From NCBI GenBank assembly GCA_951812665.1, contig CATOST010000030.1, positions 1-64,000 of the forward strand: DNA of 64,000 nt. The letters run 5' to 3'. Of the stretch, positions 9,600-17,357 are shown in pieces. Position numbers and translations under genes: made by a program. The notes beneath the pieces are model-generated. The model had not been told where the DNA came from. It saw only the letters and a program-made list of their open reading frames with translations, and did not search any database. The stretch's first letter is position 1; every line of letters begins with the position of its first letter. This DNA is from an uncultured Acidobacteriota bacterium (lineage in GTDB: Bacteria > Acidobacteriota > UBA6911 > RPQK01 > JAJDTT01).

Positions 9600-10058
9600 C
9601 TATATCCCTCGAGCTTCGGAGATGCGAAAAACATTCACGCCCGTCCGGATACGGTTGGTTGTGGGGTCAACCATTATGCCCAAAGGCTTGGCAAAGCCGG
9701 AATCCAGAGACGGAGACTCTTCCACGACTTCGTAGCACCCGAAGTCTTCTGCCCTGAGCAGACCGCCATTCTTCTTCATATCCGCTTCAACCGTGTGCGG
9801 AAGTTCTCCCTGATACAGGGCTCTCCCACCTTGACGGGCAATCATTCGCAAAACCTGGCCCAAATCGGCTTGCATCACGCGATCCACGCCGCTGACCGGA
9901 GGAAATCCTTTGGGCAGAAAGATCCGAGCGGGAACCCGGAATCTCACGAAATCTCCCATCATTTCGGCAATCTGCTGCTGCGTCAGCCAGTTGGCGACAA
10001 ACCCCTGCCCGGCGTAACGAATCGCCGGCTCCAGAAGTCGTTGTATCAGCGCGGGACG
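9600..10058 (-). pseudogene. Gamma-glutamyltransferase remnant with internal deletion
   Basis: The reading frame starts inside the end of the aldolase fragment (about 10058) and shows mid-protein gamma-glutamyltransferase sequence: LLEPAIRYAGQGF, LGQVLRMIARQGG and NGGLLRAEDFGCYEVVEE. At about position 9707 it jumps directly to the family C-terminus, LGIMVDPTTNRIRTGV and SEARGI, skipping the catalytic threonine region. Both the N-terminal third and the small-subunit core are therefore missing. The intact paralogue at 26554-28335 aligns to both pieces. It cannot encode an active enzyme. Confidence 0.75.
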
Positions 10059-10059
10059 G

Positions 10060-10711
10060 TCAACCCTGAGTTTGCGAGGCGGCCGATTCGCGCGCGTACG
10101 CCCTCAGTCCTTCCAGGTCCGCTTTAAGGCCGGCGATGCCCTGAATAATCAGGCCACCGATCACAATGAACCGGTACCCAGCATCATAGGCTTTCTTGCC
10201 GGCTTCATATCCTCTCAAGGTGATGCCACTGGCTTTTCCGCAACCTGCGGCCCGACGGGGAAATTCTTCCAAGAAGCCTTGAATCTCAGGATGCTCCACT
10301 TGGCCGATATGTCCCAGGGCCGCGGTAATGTCCAATGGGCCGGCAAAAAGCACGTCGACGCCCTCGACCGCAGCGATCTCCTCCAAGTTGTCGATCGCTT
10401 CGCGGCTCTCAATTTGAACAATCACACACGTCTCCTGATTGGCCGCCGGCAGATACTCTTCGTAGGAAACGTCCATGAAGAAAGTCCACCAAGGAGAGAC
10501 GCCGCGTGAGCCTTCTGGAGGATATTTGGCAAATTGAACAGCCCGGTGGGCTTCGTCGGCGTTGTTGATTTGGGGCAACATTACACCCGCAGCACCGACA
10601 TCGAGAGCCTTCTTGATCAACTGCGGATCCAGTCCGGCCACCCGAACGATGGGAACACAGCCCTTCATCCGGCAAAGCACCGGAATCCACGGGATATCGG
10701 TGGCGTCATAG
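10060..10711 (-). pseudogene. HpcH/HpaI aldolase, 3' part split by composite transposon
   Basis: C-terminal about 215 residues of an HpaI-type class II aldolase (2-keto-3-deoxy-acid aldolase family): GCVPIVRV, DVGAAGVMLPQ, VIVQIESREA and FAGPLDITAALG. The metal-binding glutamate region and C-terminal helices are present, but the first 49 residues are 8 kb away at 18834-18980. The frame runs open right up to the IS end at 10712, passing through DATDIPWIPV. A GTG at 10680 could start a truncated product, but it would lack the N-terminal active-site Asp-Glu-His segment. Confidence 0.85.
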
Positions 10712-12189
10712 CAGCCCGTGGCAAAAGTCCTGATTCCTCGGACTATCGTTCTTTCCGCAATCTGACTTGGAGATGGTTTATTGATGCGTCCGGGTAGCCC
10801 AAAACCTCAAATCGAGCCGGATCGACGCCCAGAAGCGCTTCCAGAGCCGTTTCCAGCCGATCAAACGGCCCTTTTTTGCCCCAAAAGGCGGAAAATGACG
10901 CGCCAGGACCCGGCCCTGCAGACTCCGGGGCGTCCCGACCCCCGTCAGGTGACGCATCAGCAGTCCCAGGTTGAATCCGCACACGTGGATCAGCAATCGC
11001 TTGCGCACGTTGGCGTGGCCCCGGACGAAGATCCGGCGCAGCCCTCCCGTGGTGAACTGGTGCGCGAACGGCCGCTCCACCAACTCGCTCCGCTGCCGCT
11101 GCAACCGTCGTCCCCGCCGGCCCCGGATCCGTCTCCGATTGGCGTAAACCGGCATCTGGTACTTCCGGTTCTTCCCCTTCCAGTTGCGCCGGCCCCGATC
11201 CGGTTCCGACAGATACCCTCGCAATCCCAGTTCCTGCAACTCCAGAACCGTCTCGTTGCTGTGGTAGCCCTGGTCCGTCACCACTTCCCGGACCTGGGAT
11301 TCCGACCCGACCGCCTCCACTTCCTCCCGCGCCACCCGGAGCGTGTCCCCCATCGTCTGGGTGTCCCCCAACTCCTCCGGCGCCGTCACCGCCACCACCG
11401 CCCCCGTCTCCAGGTCCACCGCCTCTTCCACCTTGTGCCCCAGACGAGTCCGCCCGTCCTTGAGCTTCGTGATCTTCGCCTCCGGGTCGTGTGGATTCAC
11501 CCATTCCCGGTTGCTCGTCTTCTTCTTGCGCTTGCGGTCGAACCGAACCAGTTCCTTCCGGGTCGGCGTCGGGACTCCCGAGCTTTTTGCCAGTCCCTTA
11601 ACGAAGCTCTCATAGTCTTGCCCCGTGTCCCGGCGCACCAAGCTGCGCATCGCCGCGTTCGCCTCCAAAGTCGTCGCGTCGATCCCGATCGTCTTCCCTC
11701 GCACCAATCCCGCTTGGGCCAACTGCTTCAGCACCCAGGTGAACACCTCCCTGTGCGTCTCCACGTCGATCCGTCGCCGGGTGCGCGACAAGGTCGAGTG
11801 ATTCGGGGGCGTCTCCTCCGGGTCCAAGTCCAGAAAGGCGCGCAGGCTCATCGAATCCGCCACTCGCCAAGCGATGGCCCGCTCCGAGTTCAGCCCTTCG
11901 AAGTACCCCACCGACAGCATCCGGAAGTACCGTCCCGGGCGCAGACTCGGTCGCCCGATCCCGTCGGCGTAAAACCGTACGCACAGCGCTTCCACGACGG
12001 CGTCGAAACCGGCTTTCTCCAGTACTTGGTTCAACCGCTCGTAGAACGGATGCCCCGGACTCCGGGGCAGTTTCTGCGTCGCTACCCACATCGCTTGCTG
12101 CCGTCTCGAAGACGGTTTCTTTCCCATCGCCATAGTGTCATTTTATATCGGAGGTCTGGCTTTGTTTCCCGGACTTTTGCCACGGGCTG
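10712..12189 (-). mobile_element. IS copy A, IS5/IS1182-like
   Basis: 1478 bp with perfect 19-bp terminal inverted repeats CAGCCCGTGGCAAAAGTCC. It holds one DDE transposase gene on the minus strand. It appears nearly identical to copy C (24559-26036); only a couple of base differences were noticed, and the two transposases are identical in translation. Flanks are ATAG (left) and TTAA (right), so on its own it lacks a target duplication; the left flank pairs with the right flank of copy B. The YTAR-like targets resemble those of the IS5 group. Confidence 0.9.
10778..12133 (-). CDS. DDE transposase (IS copy A)
   Basis: 451 aa. An N-terminal helix-rich domain (GHPFYERLNQVL, GYFEGLNSERAIAW) precedes the RNase H-fold catalytic domain. 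Candidate catalytic triad: D152 in IGIDATTLEAN, D287 in VVTDQGYHSNE, and E353 in ELVERPFAHQF. This layout matches the IS4/IS5/IS1182 superfamily; I cannot fix the ISfinder family without a search. The gene fills the element and reads toward the left end, away from the transposon cargo. Confidence 0.9.
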   Translation of the reverse strand: MAMGKKPSSRRQQAMWVATQKLPRSPGHPFYERLNQVLEKAGFDAVVEALCVRFYADGIGRPSLRPGRYFRMLSVGYFEGLNSERAIAWRVADSMSLRAFLDLDPEETPPNHSTLSRTRRRIDVETHREVFTWVLKQLAQAGLVRGKTIGIDATTLEANAAMRSLVRRDTGQDYESFVKGLAKSSGVPTPTRKELVRFDRKRKKKTSNREWVNPHDPEAKITKLKDGRTRLGHKVEEAVDLETGAVVAVTAPEELGDTQTMGDTLRVAREEVEAVGSESQVREVVTDQGYHSNETVLELQELGLRGYLSEPDRGRRNWKGKNRKYQMPVYANRRRIRGRRGRRLQRQRSELVERPFAHQFTTGGLRRIFVRGHANVRKRLLIHVCGFNLGLLMRHLTGVGTPRSLQGRVLARHFPPFGAKKGRLIGWKRLWKRFWASIRLDLRFWATRTHQ

Positions 12190-12792
12190 TTAATCCATAT
12201 ACATTCCACCTTCTTTGCGATACTCTTTAGTGGCATTGGGTCATCCAGTGACGTGAAGACCATTAATTGCAATGCGTCGTCCAAGACAATCTGTCGGAAA
12301 TCGGCTAAAGTGGAAAAGTGAACCCTCGAACCCTCTTAATTCAGTGCGTAGGGAACCCGTTTTTCTTTACCATCAGGCCTGTCTGGAGGGCAGCGGCGGA
12401 CGAATCTTCCCAACGGTCACCATTGAACCTCAGCGACAACCCAGCGACCGGCGCCGTCCGTCCGGAGTTGCGGCGCCGGATGCGCAACTCGGCATCCCCC
12501 ACCGGAGTGCCGGTGGAAGCGGAGGGCAATATCTACGTCGTTGAGTCGGAGTCCCAGCGAATCCGAGTCATCAAGCCGTTGGATGGGATTGGAGACTCCA
12601 CAACTTTCCATCCGGCAAATCGTAGCAAGGAGTTTCCGCCATGAGTGGACGATCTCCATGCAAGGAGAAAGAAAAATTGAAGGAGATATTGTCATGAGAT
12701 TCCAAGAACCCGCGCTTTCAACTACTCGACCTCAAGGATGGCTGACCGAGTCGCCGAGATGGTCTTGTGTTCGCTCAAATTCACGACGGAAT
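12190..12792 (+). other. Non-coding stretch with possible NHL-repeat remnant
   Basis: About 600 bp between IS copy A and the first CsgG-like gene. The frame 12318-12644 contains VEAEGNIYVVESESQRIRVI, which looks like a single blade of an NHL beta-propeller, but the rest of the frame is unrecognisable, so it is at best a relic. Downstream, an AAGGAG site precedes an ATG at 12694 that is in frame with the next gene. No other structure was seen. Confidence 0.35.
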
Positions 12793-13704
12793 ATGTATGT
12801 TCGTTTCGTGAATTTGGCCCTAATCCTTTTTTTAACAGTTGGGCTAAGTCCAACTATTTCGGCTGCCGGCACACAAGGTGATCTGCCATACATCGCTATC
12901 ACTGAAATCGAATCCACAGTAGATAGTCCAAACTGGCGGGACTACAAAAACTCCAAGGCCTCCAACTTCCAGACCATGCTGGAAACACAGATGACCAAGA
13001 TCAACAGATTCAGGATTATGGAGAGAAACCGAGTAGATCAGGTAGTCGCCGAGCAGGGGCTACAGGAATCATTATCGAGAAACGACACCATAATAAGCCT
13101 AGAAGGAGTTGACTACATCGTCTACGGATCCGTGACGAAATTCGGTTCGGCCACGAAGAGGCTAGCGACGGGTCGTTTTTCAACAGCAAAGGCCACAACG
13201 ACCTTTGGTGTCGACCTCAAGGTGGTTCACGTCACAACGGGTGAAATCAGGATTGCCGAAAACGTAGAAGCCACCGTTATCACAGGCCGGAGCCTGTCGA
13301 CCGGCGGATTTTCACAACGCGCTGGTCCTTCCGACCCGTTGGCCGACGTACAGCGCGCAGCGGCTCGCAAAGCTGCCGCGTTGATCACAGGCAGTATCTT
13401 TCCGATTAAGGTTGTCGCAATAGATGGTGAGGCCATCTATCTGAATTTTGGCGAAGCGATGCTTGAAGTCGGTGACACTCTCAATGTCGTTCGAGAGGGA
13501 AGAGCATTCATCGACCCCGACACGGGTAGATCATTGGGAGCCACACGAAAAAAAGTAGCTACGATCAAAGTTTCCGAAACGACATCGGAATTTTCCATTG
13601 CGGAGCTGGTGAACGGCAAACCGCCGCAGCCAAACGACACTGTCATGTTCATTGGCAAAGCGCAAAAAACCGAACAACGTACGTACCGAGGTAAGAAAAT
13701 TTGA
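12793..13704 (+). CDS. CsgG/HfaB-like secreted protein 1
   Basis: 303 aa with a signal peptide (residues 1-24, ending TISAAG); no lipobox, so probably periplasmic rather than a classical CsgG lipoprotein. CsgG-like features: PYIAITEIES, FQTMLETQM, FRIMERNRVDQVVAEQG, and VDYIVYGSVT, followed by a strand-rich C-terminal domain (IDPDTGRSLGA). CsgG proteins form outer-membrane secretion pores; relatives without the lipid anchor are mostly uncharacterised. The start at 12793 puts the signal first; an in-frame ATG at 12694 has a much better AAGGAG site and would add 33 residues. It lies 30 bp before a paralogue and appears less GC-rich than the chromosomal genes around it. Confidence 0.75.
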   Translation: MYVRFVNLALILFLTVGLSPTISAAGTQGDLPYIAITEIESTVDSPNWRDYKNSKASNFQTMLETQMTKINRFRIMERNRVDQVVAEQGLQESLSRNDTIISLEGVDYIVYGSVTKFGSATKRLATGRFSTAKATTTFGVDLKVVHVTTGEIRIAENVEATVITGRSLSTGGFSQRAGPSDPLADVQRAAARKAAALITGSIFPIKVVAIDGEAIYLNFGEAMLEVGDTLNVVREGRAFIDPDTGRSLGATRKKVATIKVSETTSEFSIAELVNGKPPQPNDTVMFIGKAQKTEQRTYRGKKI

Positions 13705-13734
13705 TTCGTTCATTCACGCGAAAGGAGTGACACA

Positions 13735-14796
13735 ATGCATTTCAATCGTCTTGCAGTGATGAGTGTTTGTCTGGTTTGGGTGCTGGCTGGTTCGGCAACA
13801 GGACAGAGATCCCTTCCAGTCATAGCTGTAGCGGATGTCCATAGCTCCTTCAAGGCAGTCGATGGATCGGCCGTTCGTTTGGCTATTGAGAATACCCTTG
13901 CGAGAACAGGCAAGTTCAAACTTATGGAACGAGCGAGACTCAAAACATTGCTTGAAGAACGGGGTTTGTCCGTACAGGGAATCGCCGATGGCACAGCATC
14001 ATTGGGAGGATTCAGTGGCGTGGACTACCTTGTGTACGGCAACGTCGTGGATGCGACCTTTGCAATTCGGAGGAATTTCGGCTCCAAGAGTTGCCTTGCC
14101 ACTGCGGAATTGAGTGTAAGGACGGTTGACGTAAATACAGGCGAAATCCGGGCCAGCGAATCCGTGGATTTCACTGCAGAGGTCGCTAGCGTTCCCACAA
14201 TCCTGAAGACGGAACGTACTCCGCAAAATCCTTGCAGTCTGGTCACTCCAGGAATGTTGGAGCGACACTGTAGAGATGCTGGAGTGGAAATTGCGGCAAA
14301 GATCACGACCGCTTTGTTCCCTATGAAAATTGTGAGAGTCAACAGGGGGAATCTTTTCTTGAATTATGGGTCTCCTGCCCTTACTAGCGGCGACTATCTG
14401 AAGGTTGTCAAGTTAGGAGAGGGTTTTGTTGATCCGGATACGGGCGAGACGCTGGGCGCCGAAGAAGAAGATCTAGCTTTCTTAGCTGTAAAAGATGTTC
14501 GATCGAAATACTCAATTGCGGAAGTCGCTCTCTCATTGTCGCCCAATGAGTCAGTTCAAGTTGGTGACGTTGCTTTTAAGCTGGATGCGGTCGATGCAAA
14601 GGCCCTCAAAAAGAGGCTGAAGGATCGCCGAAAAGCCGAACAAAAGAGGCTTAAGAATCTCCGAAAGCAGAGAGAGAGACGAGAACGTGACTGTAGGAAG
14701 GCACAGGAGCGGGAAAGGAAACATTGTAAGAAGGATGAAAACTCTTCCAAATGCATAGAGGCTCGCGAAGCCGTGGCTAGATATTGTTCGCAATAG
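13735..14796 (+). CDS. CsgG/HfaB-like secreted protein 2 with charged coiled-coil tail
   Basis: 353 aa. AAAGGAG ribosome site before the ATG; signal peptide residues 1-23 (SATG). Homologous to the preceding gene: PVIAVADVHS, FKLMERARLKTLLEERG (62-78), VDYLVYGNVV, VDPDTGETLGA. It differs by a C-terminal extension of about 65 residues dense in Lys, Arg and Glu, predicted to be coiled coil, with several cysteines near the end. The pair probably forms an operon and may make a hetero-oligomer. It is cargo of the composite transposon. Confidence 0.75.
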   Translation: MHFNRLAVMSVCLVWVLAGSATGQRSLPVIAVADVHSSFKAVDGSAVRLAIENTLARTGKFKLMERARLKTLLEERGLSVQGIADGTASLGGFSGVDYLVYGNVVDATFAIRRNFGSKSCLATAELSVRTVDVNTGEIRASESVDFTAEVASVPTILKTERTPQNPCSLVTPGMLERHCRDAGVEIAAKITTALFPMKIVRVNRGNLFLNYGSPALTSGDYLKVVKLGEGFVDPDTGETLGAEEEDLAFLAVKDVRSKYSIAEVALSLSPNESVQVGDVAFKLDAVDAKALKKRLKDRRKAEQKRLKNLRKQRERRERDCRKAQERERKHCKKDENSSKCIEAREAVARYCSQ

Positions 14797-14856
14797 CGAC
14801 CCATTAGTATGAGACATGACGGATGAGGTGGTCCTGGTTTATGGACCATCTGAGAG

Positions 14857-15488
14857 CACAAATGGGCCGTTGAATCGGCAGGGGTCGCGTTTGGAATTGG
14901 TTTTGGGCGTCGGGCCGGGCCAGATCTGCGCAGAAATTTAAGAGCAAGTGAAATGAAGAGAATTCTGCAAATACTGATTGCGGAGTTATCTGTCGGAAAC
15001 AGATCGGGGCCGGTGGAACTGAAAGGGGAGCAACCAGAAGTACCAAGCGCCGGTGTACGCGAATCGGCGGCGCATTCGGGGGAAGCGGGGGCGACGGTTA
15101 CAGCGGCAGCGGAGCGAGTTGGTGGAGCGGCCGTTCGCGCATCAGTTCGTGACCGGGGGGTTGCGCCGGATCTTCGTCCGGGGCCACGCCAACGTGCGCA
15201 AGCGACTGCTGACAATGTCTGCGGATTCAACCTGGGATTGCTGATGCGTCACCTGACGGGGGTCGGCACGCCTCGGAGTCTCCAAAGTCGCGCCTGGATG
15301 CGCCTTTTTACGTTTATTTGGGCGCAAATGGGCCGCTGGATGGCCAGGAATCACCCTTGGGGGCGTTGCTGGGCGTCGATCTGGCCCGATTCGCTGTTTT
15401 GGGCTCCTCGAATCCATCATTAGATTATCTCAACGTCAGCGTTCGAAAAGAACATAAACCCGAGAAATCCGGATTTTTCCACGGGCTG
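14857..15488 (+). mobile_element. Nested fragments of the same IS family
   Basis: Two 3'-terminal fragments related to IS copy B. The first, about 14857-14935, resembles the segment just before the IS right end (AATGGGCCGTTGAATCGGC region). The second, about 14960-15488, encodes broken transposase C-terminus (NRRRIRGKRGRRLQRQRSE, ELVERPFAHQF) with a small deletion around 15214 that changes frame, and ends at the IS terminus TTCCACGGGCTG. Both lack the 5' two thirds and cannot transpose on their own. Confidence 0.75.
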
Positions 15489-15489
15489 C

Positions 15490-16046
15490 TATATCGCTCG
15501 AATCCGCAAGAATGAGGTCCTGAATCGGATGGCGAAGCTCTACTTGACCCAACCGGCGCGGCGATCCCCGAAAGCACCGCCGAGGCTCTGGTTCCATGAG
15601 CTGACCTACCAGGCGGAGAGTTGGGATCGGGCGCGCCGGGTGGTGCTGGTGGTGCGGGAGCGACCGGGGGAGTTGTATCCGGATCATTTCTGGTTGCTGA
15701 CGAGCCTGAGCCGGAAGCGTTGCTGGCACAGTATCGAAAGCGGGGGAAGGCGGAAGGGCACATGGGGGAGTTGATGGACGTGCTCGATCCGGCCTTGTCC
15801 TCCGCGAGCCGGCCCAAGACGCACTACCGGGGGAAGCCGCTGAAGTCGGGAGCGAAGCCGGAAGCGAGGACGGAGGTCGGGGTTCGACCCCACAACGAAG
15901 TCTTGTTCCTGCTGAATCTGCTGGGGTACGAAATCCTGCACCTGGGTCGGGTGCTGATGGAGCAGGCGACGCGTCGGGGCTGGAGTCTGCGTCGTTTTCG
16001 CGAGCGGGTGTGGCGAGTCGGGCGCTACGTCAGGGGAGACGATTGA
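15490..16046 (+). pseudogene. IS1380-family transposase, C-terminal remnant, frameshifted
   Basis: Translation starts directly at the edge of the preceding IS fragment: RIRKNEVLNRMAKLY, then WFHELTYQAESWDRARRVV. At about 15715 the frame shifts to QYRKRGKAEGHMGELMDVL, HYRGKPLKSGA, NEVLFLLNLLGYEILHLGR and GWSLRRFRERVWRV. These are characteristic of the IS1380 transposase end. The first about two thirds of the protein are missing, apparently displaced by the IS fragment to the left. Confidence 0.78.
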
Positions 16047-16375
16047 TTTTCGTCATCAGTCAAGGGGCGACGGACTGGAAGCGGTTGTGGAAGAGACTGG
16101 CGTGGGTGTCCTGGGCGTCGGGATAATGGACGGCGGAGGCATCGGGCCCGTGGAGGGGACCGAAACGGTGGGAATTTCTCACCGGAAAGTCAGCCTATCG
16201 GCGGGTGACGGTCCCCCTGGCCGGAAAACGGTTTATGACAGGTCCAACAGTCCTATTTTTGAGCCGATTCAGTCGAATCGACAGAGGTTCGAGAGAAACC
16301 GGGCTCCGACCGCACGAAAACGCCGGGTTGGAAGCCCTTATCAACATGTTCCATGAATAATCCGGGAGGAGAAAA
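16047..16375. other. Non-coding tail, probably 3' end of the IS1380 remnant
   Basis: No convincing gene. The stretch follows the broken IS1380 transposase. TTCCATGAATAATCCGGG near 16348-16365 resembles the AT-rich outer ends of that family, but I could not find the partner end. A GGGAGGAG ribosome site for the next gene overlaps its right edge. Confidence 0.4.
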
Positions 16376-17059
16376 ATGTTTGTATGGGCGAAGCAATTTG
16401 TGAAATCTTGGCACCGACCCGTAGAGTTCTTCATTGTTGTGGCAGGGTTTCTAGTTGCCGCGATAACGTTTTATGTGGAAACGGAGGAGCGTCGCAACCA
16501 ACGCTTGGTAGCGGGGTGGCAACTTCTCTCCGAACGAGCCCCTGGTGCGAGTGGGAAGAAACGTGCGCTATTGTATCTGCTAGAAAACAATGAGTCTTTG
16601 GTTGCGATTAATTTATCCTACAAGAGACATGGGGCTCCAGTATACCTCCAAGAACTCGACGTTTACAATGAAGAAACTGGTCGAGGGGCTGATTTTAGGC
16701 TCGCAAGTTTTGCCGGAGCAATTTTGAATAGGGCTGATCTTCGCAATTCAGATTTCTCCCTCTCTTGTCTACAAAATACCGAGCTAGGTCATGCTCTACT
16801 TATGGGTACAAAATTCAATAATTCCGACTTAACAAGAGCCAATCTTTCGTACGCAGATATGACTGATTCTAATCTTTCAGGGGCCAATTTGTCCGGCGCA
16901 CATATGCAATTTACAAAGGGACTTACGCAGGAGCAAATTGACACAGCGAGTTTCTGCAGATCGTACGGACCACCGAATCTTCCTGACGGGCTGACCGCAC
17001 CACAAAATCAGAGGTGCATCCCAACACCGGGATGTACGTGGAGCTTGAAGGGAGGATGA
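16376..17059 (+). CDS. Membrane-anchored pentapeptide-repeat protein
   Basis: 227 aa, start fixed by GGGAGGAG just upstream. One transmembrane helix (about 15-35, FFIVVAGFLVAAITFYV) is followed by a linker and tandem A(D/N)LxX pentapeptides at about 106-178 (ADFRLASFAGAILNRADLR, SDLTRANLSYADMTDSNLS), folding as a right-handed quadrilateral helix. The tail contains three cysteines. Pentapeptide proteins act in many ways, including DNA mimicry and scaffolding; nothing here decides which. It is transposon cargo and appears more AT-rich than host genes. Confidence 0.85.
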   Translation: MFVWAKQFVKSWHRPVEFFIVVAGFLVAAITFYVETEERRNQRLVAGWQLLSERAPGASGKKRALLYLLENNESLVAINLSYKRHGAPVYLQELDVYNEETGRGADFRLASFAGAILNRADLRNSDFSLSCLQNTELGHALLMGTKFNNSDLTRANLSYADMTDSNLSGANLSGAHMQFTKGLTQEQIDTASFCRSYGPPNLPDGLTAPQNQRCIPTPGCTWSLKGG

Positions 17060-17357
17060 AATCAACCCAGATTATTCATCACGCAAACATAAAATGAGCA
17101 AGCGTGCCCGTCAGGTCGAGTCGAATCAGAGGGTTACCGGATACCCACATAAAACAGCTGAGACTCGACCTGGGTGAAACGCTATCTTTGTTTTCAACGT
17201 CGGGTTAAACCCAGGATTCAAGTGGGGCCGAAACCCAAGCATTTCCACGGTTTTCGTCCCCTCCAAGGGCGGCAAGAAGAGGCGGCGTGCCCGTCATTTG
17301 TGGTATGATTATGGTGTTGCTAAAACAACCACAAAGAACGGAGCACGCCATGCCTAA
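17060..17357. other. Intergenic stretch, possible 5' end of an IS interrupted by IS copy B
   Basis: About 300 bp without a gene. Near its right end GTGGTATGATTATGGTGTTG and an inverted match in CAACCACAAAG precede GGAGCACGCC and ATGCCTAA, which abuts IS copy B. This has the look of the leader and first codons of another transposase gene, perhaps IS1380-type, cut by the insertion. The identification is tentative. Confidence 0.3.

Noticed and set aside
10781..12193. 470-aa open frame on the plus strand across IS copy A (also 24628-26040 in copy C)
   Set aside because: It is antisense to the transposase and very rich in Arg, Pro and His, as expected from a shadow frame in GC-rich coding DNA.
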